From Bacteroidota bacterium (lineage in GTDB: Bacteria; Bacteroidota; Bacteroidia; Chitinophagales; Chitinophagaceae): a stretch of 47,012 nt of DNA. Shown one piece after another: positions 33,214-42,585 of this stretch (position 1 is its first letter; every line of letters begins with the position of its first letter). The notes beneath the pieces were generated by a model, which had not been told where the DNA came from, did no database searches, and worked only from the letters and a program-made list of their open reading frames with translations. Both the position numbers and the translations under genes were made by a program. The stretch is taken from NCBI GenBank assembly GCA_030706685.1, contig JAUZOA010000036.1:1-47012 (forward strand), in the 5' to 3' direction.

Positions 33214-36200
33214 ATGAGAAAGATCTACTTTCTGCTTTTTACTTTATTTTCTTTTCTGGCCTTCAAGCAAAATACAAGTGCTCAGCTAGCTAATACATAC
33301 ATCTATATTTCCTCAACGGGTGCTACGTTAGATCCTATGACAGGTGCGACCACGATTGTGACTGCAGGTGTGGATGATGCTCCATCAGCGATTCAAAATA
33401 TAGGATTTACATTCAATTATGAAGGAGTGCCTTATACTCAGTTTTCAGCTTCCCCTGATGGGTTTATTAAATTAGGCGCCCCGGCTGCTGTAGCCCAGTT
33501 CGGTAATGCTATTACAAGTACAACAAACATCCCTAAATTATTTCCTTTCTGGGATGATCTTGCTACCGGAACAGGTGGTTCAGTGAGCTTTGTGGTAACA
33601 GGGTCAGCTCCAAACAGGATATTAGTAGTGCAATGGTTTGTTACTGTTCCGAGAAATACAGTCGGTGCTGCCAATTCTACCATGCAGGCATGGCTATACG
33701 AAACCAGCGGCACAATTGAGTTCAGGTACGGTGCCGGTGTCGGACCAAGTTCAAGCGCTTCAATTGGAATTAATGGAGCGGTTGCTACTAATTTCATTTC
33801 CATAACAACACCTGGTAATGCGTCAAGTACGACTACAGCCAATAATTCAAATACCGCATGGCCTGGTAGCGGAACTATGTATACATTTTTTCCGCCACCG
33901 CCCTGTGTACCGGGATCTCTTGCCGGTGGCACAACACAAGGTCCTGTGGGCATCAGTTGTCCGGGTGTGAGCTTTACTCTTTCTGTCACAGGTGCTAGTT
34001 TTGGAACAGGATTAACTTATCAATGGGAATCCTCTCCCGATGGTTCAACATGGACTAATGTAGGCGGTGCAACAGGACAGACACTCACTACCAGTGTAAC
34101 TGTAAATACTTATTTCCGCAGAAAAATGACTTGCAGTGGTACTGATGCCTGGTCAACAAGTTTATTGGTAACTGTTTCAGCTCCCGTACCCTTGCCGGTA
34201 AATGAAGGTTTTAATACATCCGGAACAACTGTATTTCCAGGTTGCTGGTCACAACAGTTTGTAGTTGGTACAGGAGCTATAACTTTCCAAACAAGCAGTT
34301 CTAACCCAACTACCACACCATTTGAAGGGACAAGATATGTTTACTGGAACTCTTTTAGTATTGGAAGTGGCAATGAAACGAGATTAATTTCACCAGCCGT
34401 TGTAACTACAGGTACGGCAAGTGTTGATGTTCAATTTTATTGGTTCAATGAAAACAGTCCTTTTTATACTACCTTATTGGAAGGGGTGCAGGTACAATAT
34501 TCATTGGATGGAACTACCTGGGTTGATGCCGGAAGTTTCATTCCGCGCCAGGATGTTAGTTTAGCATCGGGAACAGGCCAATGGAAACTTAAAAAGATCA
34601 CTTTACCTGCAGCCGCAGGCAACCAGGCTTCAATTCTTGTTGGCTTCAAGTTCCATTCAGTTTTTGGCGATAATTGCAGCCTCGATGCTGTTACAATCCA
34701 GGCCACTCCTCCCTGCGTTGATCCTTCCGGGTTGACAGTTACTGCTTCAACCCCGACTACGGCTACGCTTAGCTGGACAGCTTCACCATCTAATCCAACG
34801 AATGGCTACCAGTGGGAAGTACGCACATCCGGTGCAGCAGGCAGCGGCGCTGCCGGTCTTGCCGCAAGCGGTGTGACGGCAGCAGGCGTTACCACTGCAA
34901 ACGCAACCGGTCTTACTGCCAATACTACTTATAGCTATTATGTTCGTTCAGATTGTGGTGGTGTATTCAGTGCATGGACGGCAGGATTTGGATTCACTAC
35001 TCCGTGTAATGCAATAGGTACACCCTTTACTGAAACATTCTCAACTTACGCGACGACTTTCCCGCCTACTTGCTGGACAAGAAATAATACGACATACTTA
35101 TTTGGCAATGCCGCCAGCGCTAATGGCGTGGGGGCCGGGTCATCACAGTTTGATTTCTACGATGCCAGTAGCGGAAGTTTTGATCTTGTTTCGCCTTTAT
35201 TTACGGCAGTTCCGACAGGTTACCGGCTGACTTTTGATGAAGCTTACGCTACTTTCGCCGGAGAAGATGACCAACTCCAGATATTCTATTCTACAAATGG
35301 TGGCGCTTCTTATACAAGTTTGATCCTTTATGATGGAGGAACTGGCGGCCCGTTAAATACGGGAGGAGCTTCTTTTGCTCCTTTTACACCGGCTGCATCG
35401 CAGTGGCAGAATATGGCCGTTGACCTGCCCATAGGCACCAACAGGCTTTTATTCAGGGGTATTTCTGCCTTTGGTAATAACCTTTTCTTAGATAATATTA
35501 CGGTAGAGCAAACGCCTTCATGCCTGCCGGTTTCAAATGTAACTGCAGTGGCTGTTTCTCCTACCACGGTAATCGTGAACTTTACTCCCCCGGCAACTAC
35601 CCCAACCGTTGGATACATCGTTGAGTACGGTCCTCCGGGCTTTACTCCGGGTACTACCAATACTCCGGGTGCAGGTGGCACTGTTGTACTCGGCGCCGGA
35701 TCACCCATTACTGTCGGGTCTCTTACACCCAGCACAGCCTATGATTTCTATGTAAGGAAAATTTGTATCGCTGGTGTTGATTTCAGTACAAATAAAAAGG
35801 TTACTGCTACAACATTGTGTAATGCGACGAATATCCCGTATTTACAAGACTTTGAATCATCTGTTGTTCCTGCGCCACCTACCTGTACAAGTGTAGAAGA
35901 TCTAAATGGCAATAACGGCCCTATACCTAACAGTGGTGGAGGATCATGGTTTACCTATGATGGTGGCACTAACACGCAAACTTATGTTTCACCCACCAAA
36001 ACGATCCGCTATTTGTATGATGCCGGGAATTCTTCCCGTCCTGCCGACGATTATTTCTACCTGCAGGGATTAAATCTTACTGGCGGTACTGCTTACCGGC
36101 TGAAGTTCTTCTTCAAAGGATCGGATGGACCGACATGGACCGAGCGGCTCGAAGTAAGATATGGCACACAGGCCTATTCTGGCTCAATGACCAATCTCAT

Positions 36201-38037
36201 CTACACCAATAATAGTATCAACACTGCATTGGCCAATCCGTTTGATTCCGCCATTGTTGATTTTACTCCTGCGACTACAGGTGTTTACTATATCGGTTTC
36301 CATGCAATATCACTTGCCGACCAGGCCTTCCTGTATCTGGATAACGTAAGCGTTAAACTCGCTCCGTTGGTTGATGTAGGCATTACCGGCGTCACTATTC
36401 CGTCGATCAATTGTCCTACTACCAGCCCCGTATTCATTCAGGCTACTATCAAAAATTATAATACAACAACCGTTGATTTTGGGCTTCATAATGTAAATAT
36501 TACAAGCAGCATTACTGGTCCTTTGACAGGTAGCCCGAGTGCGTTGCTGAATTCAGGAACATTGGCTCCGGGTGCTTCGATGAGTGTCTACCTGAGCCCC
36601 GCATTCAATTTCTCAAGCGGTGGCTTATACAACATTAATGTCGCCACCCATACTGTTGTTCCATCGGATGATCCTGAAACAGGAAACGACGCTTATAGTA
36701 CAACGGTTAACGTTAACCCCAATCCGCCAACACCGGTTATTACACCTTCGAGCGCGCAAATATGTATTGGTAACCCGGTACAGTTGAGCACACAGTTTGC
36801 TCCATCTCCTCCGCCGGTTACTCTCCCTGTTTTCTCTTCAGGAACTATCTCAATTCCTGTTCCTGATGCAAGCGCTGCGGGTGCTTCGCATTCATTGGCA
36901 GTAAGCGGTGTTCCCGCCGGAGCTACCGTTACGGCGATGAGCGTAACGCTGAATATGACTCATACATGGGTGGGAGATATGATCTTTAACCTGAAAGCGC
37001 CTAACGGTAATATCCTGAACCTCGATAAATATATAGGAGGTACTGATGTCAGCGGATTCAATTTTGTGAATACCGTTATCAGTTCTGCCGGCGTTAATGC
37101 CTTAACCTCGGCGGCAGCTCCCCGTACAGGTATATTTAAACCTGATGCTATCAATACAACGATCGCTTTTACCGGAGTTCAAAATCCGGCAGGTTATGTT
37201 TCCAATGCAACCGGTTTTGCCGACTTGTACTCTGTGCCAAACGGGACCTGGACATTAGCGATGGCCGATGGCGTTCCCGGCGATGTAGGAACATTGACAT
37301 CGTGGTCTATTACGATTACTTACCAGATATTAACCCCGGTTATCACCTGGACACCGGTAAGCGGATTATACACCAACGCGGGAGCGACCACAGCTTATCC
37401 AGGAGGAAATGCTTATTCATTATATGCCAACCCGGCTGCCACCAGTACTTATACTGTTACAGCTACCACAGCAGCGGGTTGCACAGCTTCTGCTACGGCT
37501 ACAGTAACCGTCAATCCTTACCCGGTAATTACGGTGGGCAGCATTCCGGATACAGTTTGTACCAGCGATCCTTTAATACCGCTTGTAGCAAGTCCTGTTG
37601 GCGGAGCCTGGAGTGGTGTAGGAGTATCGGGAACCAACTTTGTACCGCCGGCGACGGCTGTGGGCACCTATACGCTTTCGTATAGTTATACCAGTGTCGC
37701 AGGATGTACTTCAACTTCGACGAAGAAAATAGCCGTAAAAGATTGCCCCGAAAGGATCATTCTGCTTAGGGATAACGCGTTATTCCTCTATCCCAACCCC
37801 AATAATGGTCAGTTTAATATACAAATCCATAGTGTCTTGTATAGTTACCTGACGATGAAAGTATACTCGAATGACGGCGCGCTGATAACAACGAAGCAGT
37901 TTGGCGGGCTGGCATGGGGCCGGGTAATACCTGTTGATCTCAGTTACCTGCCGGGCGGAGTGTATATGGTCAAGTTCTATTACGATGGAGGAGTCAGAAC
38001 ATCAGAAAAAACTTTTAAAGTGATCGTTTCCCGTTAA
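33214..38037 (+). CDS. Large multidomain secreted T9SS protein
   Basis: 1607 residues. Signal peptide MRKIYFLLFTLFSFLAFKQN then TSAQ. In order: an N-terminal beta domain ending near 230; an Ig-like domain (YQWESSPDGSTWTNVGG, about 265); MAM/anchor-J-like domains (about 335-500, 600-765, 875-1050) alternating with two fibronectin type III domains (about 503-598 and 768-870); and a CARDB-like domain (about 1052-1170). A proprotein-convertase P-domain follows (about 1210-1372, with MTHTWVGDMIFNLKAPNG and VPNGTWTLAMAD), then a WSGVGVSGTNF module and a T9SS CTD (about 1510-1607). No catalytic site is visible, so an adhesin or scaffold role is inferred. The C-terminal 150 residues are nearly shared with the M36 protease. 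Confidence 0.8.
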   Translation: MRKIYFLLFTLFSFLAFKQNTSAQLANTYIYISSTGATLDPMTGATTIVTAGVDDAPSAIQNIGFTFNYEGVPYTQFSASPDGFIKLGAPAAVAQFGNAITSTTNIPKLFPFWDDLATGTGGSVSFVVTGSAPNRILVVQWFVTVPRNTVGAANSTMQAWLYETSGTIEFRYGAGVGPSSSASIGINGAVATNFISITTPGNASSTTTANNSNTAWPGSGTMYTFFPPPPCVPGSLAGGTTQGPVGISCPGVSFTLSVTGASFGTGLTYQWESSPDGSTWTNVGGATGQTLTTSVTVNTYFRRKMTCSGTDAWSTSLLVTVSAPVPLPVNEGFNTSGTTVFPGCWSQQFVVGTGAITFQTSSSNPTTTPFEGTRYVYWNSFSIGSGNETRLISPAVVTTGTASVDVQFYWFNENSPFYTTLLEGVQVQYSLDGTTWVDAGSFIPRQDVSLASGTGQWKLKKITLPAAAGNQASILVGFKFHSVFGDNCSLDAVTIQATPPCVDPSGLTVTASTPTTATLSWTASPSNPTNGYQWEVRTSGAAGSGAAGLAASGVTAAGVTTANATGLTANTTYSYYVRSDCGGVFSAWTAGFGFTTPCNAIGTPFTETFSTYATTFPPTCWTRNNTTYLFGNAASANGVGAGSSQFDFYDASSGSFDLVSPLFTAVPTGYRLTFDEAYATFAGEDDQLQIFYSTNGGASYTSLILYDGGTGGPLNTGGASFAPFTPAASQWQNMAVDLPIGTNRLLFRGISAFGNNLFLDNITVEQTPSCLPVSNVTAVAVSPTTVIVNFTPPATTPTVGYIVEYGPPGFTPGTTNTPGAGGTVVLGAGSPITVGSLTPSTAYDFYVRKICIAGVDFSTNKKVTATTLCNATNIPYLQDFESSVVPAPPTCTSVEDLNGNNGPIPNSGGGSWFTYDGGTNTQTYVSPTKTIRYLYDAGNSSRPADDYFYLQGLNLTGGTAYRLKFFFKGSDGPTWTERLEVRYGTQAYSGSMTNLIYTNNSINTALANPFDSAIVDFTPATTGVYYIGFHAISLADQAFLYLDNVSVKLAPLVDVGITGVTIPSINCPTTSPVFIQATIKNYNTTTVDFGLHNVNITSSITGPLTGSPSALLNSGTLAPGASMSVYLSPAFNFSSGGLYNINVATHTVVPSDDPETGNDAYSTTVNVNPNPPTPVITPSSAQICIGNPVQLSTQFAPSPPPVTLPVFSSGTISIPVPDASAAGASHSLAVSGVPAGATVTAMSVTLNMTHTWVGDMIFNLKAPNGNILNLDKYIGGTDVSGFNFVNTVISSAGVNALTSAAAPRTGIFKPDAINTTIAFTGVQNPAGYVSNATGFADLYSVPNGTWTLAMADGVPGDVGTLTSWSITITYQILTPVITWTPVSGLYTNAGATTAYPGGNAYSLYANPAATSTYTVTATTAAGCTASATATVTVNPYPVITVGSIPDTVCTSDPLIPLVASPVGGAWSGVGVSGTNFVPPATAVGTYTLSYSYTSVAGCTSTSTKKIAVKDCPERIILLRDNALFLYPNPNNGQFNIQIHSVLYSYLTMKVYSNDGALITTKQFGGLAWGRVIPVDLSYLPGGVYMVKFYYDGGVRTSEKTFKVIVSR

Positions 38038-38065
38038 TATTGATTTCTCTCCTGCCAAATATTCA

Positions 38066-38091
38066 AACCCCGGGTTACCCGGGGTTTTTTT
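38066..38091 (+). terminator. Rho-independent terminator
   Basis: AACCCCGGG (38066-38074) pairs perfectly with CCCGGGGTT (38078-38086) around a TTA loop, followed by T residues. It lies about 30 bases after the stop of the multidomain T9SS gene and before the M23 peptidase. Confidence 0.85.
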
Positions 38092-38122
38092 GTTTTACCA
38101 TTACAAAGTAATTTCATGGGCC

Positions 38123-38821
38123 ATGAATGAACTTATTTCAATCCTGGAAGCTAACCGGCACCTCTTTGAACCGGTTGTTCCTTTTGACCCGGGAAAAGAT
38201 AAATTATTGTTGCTTGATTTTACTGTCAGAAATACTGAATTGAATGAAGATATTCTGAGTGATATCCGTTCGTTTTGCAGTTATATAAATAGTAAGCTGG
38301 AAAATGAAAGAGCCAGGTATGGAACAGGTGGTTATGCGGAATACCGTGAAGTGTACAGTAAAAGCAAAGTTTTTGACGGAAAAACTCCCGGAGAGGAACC
38401 AAGACGGTTGCATCTTGGTGTCGATATATGGGGTAAACCCGGTACAGCCATCATAGCGCCACTGGATGGAATAGTTCACAGTTTTGCTTTTAATAACAGG
38501 CCGGGTGATTATGGTACGACCATTATTCTCTCGCACCAATTACAGGGGCATAGCTTTTATACTTTGTACGGGCATTTGAGTTTAACTTCCATACAAAACC
38601 TGCAGGAAGGAAACCGGGTAGGGAAAGGAGATATTTTTGCCGGTTTTGGAATACCGGCTGAGAACGGGCAATGGCCGCCCCACCTGCATTTCCAGGTGAT
38701 AAATGATCTGCAGGGATGGAGTGGTGATTATCCCGGCGTATGCAAATATTCAGAAAGAGAGAAATATTTGGCTAACTGTCCCGATCCTGATCTTATCCTG
38801 CAGTTGAATCAATATTTGTGA
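38123..38821 (+). CDS. M23 family metallopeptidase
   Basis: 232 residues from ATG 38123; the upstream ATG at 38090 overlaps the terminator and adds an unconserved peptide. The zinc site of LytM-type endopeptidases is present: HLGVDIWG (H-x3-D) and PPHLHFQV (H-x-H), with HTLYGHLSL between. The family cleaves glycyl or D-amino acid-containing peptide bonds in peptidoglycan. No signal peptide is visible at this start, so export is uncertain; the N-terminal 90 residues are unassigned. Members of the LytM fold can also be inactive regulators, but here all metal ligands appear intact. Confidence 0.85.
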   Translation: MNELISILEANRHLFEPVVPFDPGKDKLLLLDFTVRNTELNEDILSDIRSFCSYINSKLENERARYGTGGYAEYREVYSKSKVFDGKTPGEEPRRLHLGVDIWGKPGTAIIAPLDGIVHSFAFNNRPGDYGTTIILSHQLQGHSFYTLYGHLSLTSIQNLQEGNRVGKGDIFAGFGIPAENGQWPPHLHFQVINDLQGWSGDYPGVCKYSEREKYLANCPDPDLILQLNQYL

Positions 38822-38841
38822 ATTAGTTAAGTAACGAAAAA

Positions 38842-39132
38842 TCAGGAATCGGTCAATTCTTTGACAATGGTTTCCCATTCCTGCTGCAATGATACAGGGG
38901 GTCTTTTTTTACCGGCTCTGCTATACCAGTAATCAGCGTTTCCTAAATCGCCTTCCTTTCGGTGAAGGTATGCATGTATCCATGCGGCGGTGGAGTCATT
39001 TATATCCTGGATGATGGTGTGAGCTTTTTCCCAGTCTTCCTTTCCGTCATACCATAATGCTTGAAGATAAGATGAAAAGGAAGACGGAGGTTCGGGTAAT
39101 GATAAACTGCTATGAAAATCTCCGGATGTCAT
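38842..39132 (-). CDS. Small conserved helical protein
   Basis: 96 residues. The text ALWYDGKEDWEKAHTIIQDI followed by AYLHRKEGDLGNADYWYSRA reads like one or two TPR-type helical pairs. I have seen this pattern in short proteins of several phyla, but no function is known to me. No signal peptide. It lies 72 bases downstream of the NADP-binding oxidoreductase on the same strand. Confidence 0.65.
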   Translation of the reverse strand: MTSGDFHSSLSLPEPPSSFSSYLQALWYDGKEDWEKAHTIIQDINDSTAAWIHAYLHRKEGDLGNADYWYSRAGKKRPPVSLQQEWETIVKELTDS

Positions 39133-39149
39133 TGATCAGGTAAATAAAT

Positions 39150-39187
39150 GTAAAATATAAAACATAGTCCCGATAACTATCAGGACT
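39150..39187 (-). terminator. Hairpin between the oxidoreductase and the small helical protein
   Basis: AGTCCCGAT (39166-39174) and ATCAGGACT (39179-39187) pair with one mismatch around a four-base loop. On the minus strand the sequence past it is T-rich (TTTTATATTTTAC). It is a plausible weak terminator. Confidence 0.4.
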
Positions 39188-39204
39188 GTATTTTTCATTT
39201 CTGC

Positions 39205-39852
39205 TCAGGCTTTCAGCAATTTAAACGCATGTGTCCATTGATTGCGGATAAAACCGGGGATGCACCAGAGAATGCATAATGGTTCGATGGCACGGGCGGC
39301 TTCAGCCCTGCCCATATCTTCTGTTTCCCATCCGAAGGCGGTAAGGATACCTGTTACGATTTTTTTAGCCGTGTCATCATTACCACAAATGAACATAGTA
39401 GGTTTGCCGCCGGGGAAAGCCGGCTTATACATAAAGGCGTGGCCGACACTATTAAATGCCTTTACCAGTTTTGCATCCGGCAATTGTTTCTGAATTCTTT
39501 CCATCAATGAATCTTCCAGTGTTGTGAAATATTTCAATACACCATTTTCAGGGGGAGCCTTGGCTATCGGGTTGGTGGTATCGATTACTGTTTTGTTTTT
39601 AAAATTGTTTACTCCTGCCAATTGAATAGCATTTTCAGTAACGGAACCTGCTGTAGCAAGCACCAGTAATTCACCAAACCTGGCCGTTTCTTCAAAACTG
39701 CCCACCTGTCCTTTGGCGTTCTCTTTTTTCCATTTTACCATTTCTTCTTTCAAAATGTTCCTGGTACCAAGCATTACTTCGTTTCCTTCGGACAGAAAAG
39801 CTTTTGCCAATGTTTGACCAACGGGACCGGAGCCAATAATCCCTATTTTCAT
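39205..39852 (-). CDS. NADP-binding (F420-dependent-reductase-like) oxidoreductase
   Basis: 215 residues. Rossmann motif KIGIIGSGPVGQTLAKAF at the N-terminus, then VMLGTRN, which suits the 2'-phosphate of NADP. TVIDTTNPIAKAPPENGVLK and FICGNDDTAKKIVTGIL are typical of the NADPH:F420 reductase-like family (NAD-binding domain of the DUF2520/Fno type). Bacteroidota are not expected to use F420, so the real electron partner is unknown. Cytosolic; monocistronic in appearance. Confidence 0.8.
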   Translation of the reverse strand: MKIGIIGSGPVGQTLAKAFLSEGNEVMLGTRNILKEEMVKWKKENAKGQVGSFEETARFGELLVLATAGSVTENAIQLAGVNNFKNKTVIDTTNPIAKAPPENGVLKYFTTLEDSLMERIQKQLPDAKLVKAFNSVGHAFMYKPAFPGGKPTMFICGNDDTAKKIVTGILTAFGWETEDMGRAEAARAIEPLCILWCIPGFIRNQWTHAFKLLKA

Positions 39853-39901
39853 ATCAGAAAGTTTTTATGATTAGTTTTACAAATATTATCAAAAAAAGTT
39901 C

Positions 39902-40936
39902 ATGGATAACCCGAATTTGAATAGTGATAAAAGCAACTTAACAGCGGGCGATAAGGAGTTTGAAAACAATATCCGTCCTTCCCATATCAGTGATTTTGCA
40001 GGGCAGGAGCAGATCATCGAAAATCTCAGGATATTTATCAAAGCGGCAAAGATTCGCGGTGAAGCACTCGATCATGTATTATTTCACGGTCCCCCGGGTC
40101 TTGGCAAAACTACTTTATCACGGATCGTAGCCAACGAGCTTGGGGTTAATATCAAAGAGACGTCCGGCCCCGTCATTGAAAAGCCGGGTGATCTTGCAGG
40201 TCTCCTTACTAATCTCGAACCCAACGATGTTTTGTTCATTGACGAAATTCACCGGCTGAGTACGGTAGTGGAGGAATACTTATATGCAGCGATGGAAGAT
40301 TACCGGATAGACATCATGGTGGACAGTGGCCCCAATGCCAGGAGCATACAGATCAACCTGAACCCCTTTACCCTGATTGGCGCTACTACGCGAAGCGGTT
40401 TGCTTACCGCGCCATTGCTTTCAAGGTTTGCTATTAAATCAAGGCTGGAATATTATAGCTCCGAGACACTGAACAGGATTATCCTGCGTTCGGCAGGTAT
40501 CCTGGATACAACTATTTCAAAAGAGGCAGTAGGTGAAATCGGGAGACGCAGCCGCGGCACACCGAGGATTGCCAATGGTTTATTGCGGAGAGTAAGAGAT
40601 TTCGCACAGGTATTGAATGATGGTGAAATTGATATTGGTATCACCCGGCATGCGCTGAAAGCGTTGAATGTGGACGAGTATGGCCTGGATGATATGGATA
40701 ATAAGATATTGCTTACTATTATTGAAAAATTCAAAGGAGGACCCGTGGGTATTACCACTATTGCCACAGCGGTGGGTGAAGAAGCGGGAACGCTGGAAGA
40801 AGTATATGAGCCTTTTTTGATACAGGAAGGGTTTCTTCAACGTACGCCAAGAGGAAGGGAGGTGACGGCTAAAGCGTATGAACACCTGGGTAAGAAGCCT
40901 TCGGGAGGAAATGCGGGCACTTTGTTTGAACGGTAA
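39902..40936 (+). CDS. ruvB: Holliday junction branch migration helicase RuvB
   Basis: 344 residues. Walker [10 protein letters not shown] (63-71), Walker B LFIDEIHR (near 115), sensor 1 GATTRSGLL and the conserved [20 protein letters not shown]. The C-terminal winged helix has [18 protein letters not shown]. RuvB hexamers drive branch migration with RuvA and hand the junction to RuvC; ruvC is in this window at 9972, ruvA is not. ATG 39902 follows an AAAAAAAGTTC stretch. The gene converges on the response regulator, separated by a strong bidirectional hairpin. Confidence 0.97.
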   Translation: MDNPNLNSDKSNLTAGDKEFENNIRPSHISDFAGQEQIIENLRIFIKAAKIRGEALDHVLFHGPPGLGKTTLSRIVANELGVNIKETSGPVIEKPGDLAGLLTNLEPNDVLFIDEIHRLSTVVEEYLYAAMEDYRIDIMVDSGPNARSIQINLNPFTLIGATTRSGLLTAPLLSRFAIKSRLEYYSSETLNRIILRSAGILDTTISKEAVGEIGRRSRGTPRIANGLLRRVRDFAQVLNDGEIDIGITRHALKALNVDEYGLDDMDNKILLTIIEKFKGGPVGITTIATAVGEEAGTLEEVYEPFLIQEGFLQRTPRGREVTAKAYEHLGKKPSGGNAGTLFER

Positions 40937-40958
40937 GAAAACGGGAATACGTATAAAA

Positions 40959-41007
40959 GTAAATAGGGTATATAAAGCAGGGAAGCAGCTTTATATACCC
41001 TATTTAC
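40959..41007. terminator. Bidirectional hairpin between ruvB and response regulator
   Basis: A perfect 20-bp stem (GTAAATAGGGTATATAAAGC at 40959-40978 against 40988-41007) with a nine-base loop, placed between two converging stop codons. It is AT-rich with weak T-runs; probably terminates both transcripts. Confidence 0.65.
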
Positions 41008-41050
41008 CTATTACTGTATATACTTTATTTACGGGTTACTACAGTTCACC

Positions 41051-41749
41051 TCACTCCTGTACCACCAGCCTGAAACCATTGCCATGGATATTTACAATCT
41101 CGATCTTTGGATCATCCTTCAGGTATTTTCTCAGCTTGGCAATGTAGACATCCATGCTCCGGCCATTGAAATAAGTATCGCTGCCCCATATTTTTTTCAA
41201 AGCCTGCTCTCTTGGCAAAAGATCGTTAAGATGTTCGGCCAGCATTTTCAATAATTCATTTTCTTTCGGGGATAAAGTTTGTGTCATTCCCTTATGGGAG
41301 AGTTCGCGCAATTTGGGATTGAAATGATAACTGGCCAGGTCAAACTCTTTGTTTTCGCTTTCCCGGTTCATTTCTTCATTGCGTTTCAGGATAGCTTTTA
41401 TTTTTAGCAACAATACCTCGCTGTCAAAAGGCTTGGTGATATAATCATCGGCGCCGAGTTTATATCCCTGGATGATATCTTCTTTCATGGTCTTGGCGCT
41501 GAGAAAGAATAAAGGGATATCGGGATCCACATCACGTATTTCTTCAGCCAGTGTAAATCCATCCATATTCGGCATCATTACATCCAGCAGGCAGAGCTCG
41601 AATTTCTGGCGTTGAAAAGCAGCCAGGCCGAGACGGCCATCTCTTTCCAGCGTCACATCGTAATCATTTAACTCGAGGTAGTTCTTCAGCACACTTCCCA
41701 GGTTGGGATCATCTTCACACAACAAGATTTTTGGTTTCTTTGATTCCAT
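41051..41749 (-). CDS. OmpR-family response regulator
   Basis: 232 residues. Receiver domain with acidic pocket EDD (12-14), phosphorylation site D56 in LLDVMMPNMDGF, SAKT and K in DDYITKPFDSEV. The C-terminal winged helix contains LSPKENELLKMLAEHLNDLL and RSMDVYIAKLRKYL, the OmpR/PhoB DNA-binding fold. It resembles RprY of Bacteroidota. No sensor kinase is adjacent, so it is an orphan here. A promoter candidate lies 14 bases upstream. Confidence 0.9.
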   Translation of the reverse strand: MESKKPKILLCEDDPNLGSVLKNYLELNDYDVTLERDGRLGLAAFQRQKFELCLLDVMMPNMDGFTLAEEIRDVDPDIPLFFLSAKTMKEDIIQGYKLGADDYITKPFDSEVLLLKIKAILKRNEEMNRESENKEFDLASYHFNPKLRELSHKGMTQTLSPKENELLKMLAEHLNDLLPREQALKKIWGSDTYFNGRSMDVYIAKLRKYLKDDPKIEIVNIHGNGFRLVVQE

Positions 41750-41762
41750 TATGTTTAGTTTA

Positions 41763-41794
41763 AAAATTTAAGACCTGAGGCTGAAGGCCCCAAA
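41763..41794 (-). promoter_or_regulatory. Promoter candidate for the response regulator
   Basis: On the minus strand TTTG, a 20-base spacer and TAAATTTT (seven of eight to TAnnTTTG) precede the ATG by 14 bases, implying a leader of only about eight bases. Confidence 0.4.
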
Positions 41795-41927
41795 CTGTAA
41801 TGCAAATAAAGTTAAGCTAATTTGCTGTTCTATCTTTACGGGTTCAATTTTTTGTTAAAACAAACAGGCCGGGCCGTCTTTTGATTTTGTAACTTTAAAT
41901 TCTGGATCTTTAACGTTAAATATTCTC

Positions 41928-42299
41928 ATGCATATTACTCCTGATAATCGCTTAAAGAAGCTTATTGTTATTGGTGATCGTCTTTTGATCAAACCCACAA
42001 GACCGGACGAACGGACGGCGAGCGGGCTTTACCTGCCGCCCGGTGTACAGGAAAAAGAAAAAGTTCAGCAGGGCTATGTGATCAAAGCGGGCCCGGGCTA
42101 TGCGATCCCCATGCCGGTAGAAGATGAGCCCTGGAAATCCGAAGACGAAAAAGTAAAGTATGTCCCCTTGCAGGCGAAAGAAGGTGACCTTGCTATCTTT
42201 TTAGTGAGCGCTGCTACAGAAGTAATGTATGAAAATGAGAAGTATTTCATTGTACCACAGGGAGCGATATTGATGCTGGAAAGAGAAGAAGAGCTATAA
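41928..42299 (+). CDS. GroES-like co-chaperonin family protein
   Basis: 123 residues against about 95 for ordinary GroES. The Cpn10 core is clear: IGDRLLIKPTRPDERTASGL, YLPPGVQEKEKVQQGYVIKA and YFIVPQGAILML. A 30-residue insertion (PVEDEPWKSEDEKVKYVPLQ) extends the loop region that would face the chaperonin ring. No groEL lies next to it. Its role is probably a diverged Cpn10 paralogue; whether it binds GroEL is unknown. A TATCTTTA element lies about 95 bases upstream without a clear -33. Confidence 0.75.
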   Translation: MHITPDNRLKKLIVIGDRLLIKPTRPDERTASGLYLPPGVQEKEKVQQGYVIKAGPGYAIPMPVEDEPWKSEDEKVKYVPLQAKEGDLAIFLVSAATEVMYENEKYFIVPQGAILMLEREEEL

Positions 42300-42434
42300 C
42301 TGCAACTCGTCCAGATAACCTTCTTAAACAATCCTATCGTGAAAGGCATGACCCGTACAGCGGGCAATACAATTGTCCGGTCATTGCTCGGGTCGCTTGG
42401 ATTAGGTGGACGAGGCAGGAAGAGTTTGTTTTGA
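42300..42434 (+). pseudogene. Possible remnant of a HerA/DUF853-like gene tail
   Basis: Directly after the GroES-like stop, the same frame stays open to TGA 42434 and reads IVKGMTRTAGNTIVRSLLGS then LGLGGRGRKSLF. This glycine/arginine tail is reminiscent of the C-terminus of DUF853 (HerA-like) ATPases. No rest of such a gene is present. The remaining sequence to 42585 shows no gene. Confidence 0.25.
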
Positions 42435-42585
42435 GGTTTATTGGCAGGAGCAGCGGCTGTCAAAGCATATTCACAATACCAAAAATGTAGTATGAAAGCT
42501 GCCCAAAACCTGCTGGTACAGGGCTGGTGAGAAATCCATTCACCTGTTTATTACGAAATATATACTTTTAGTTACCGAAGTTCAC

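Noticed and set aside
24138-38000. Numerous long antisense ORFs in the large T9SS genes
   Set aside because: They are explained by codon bias and low complexity of the forward frames and show no homology-like motifs.
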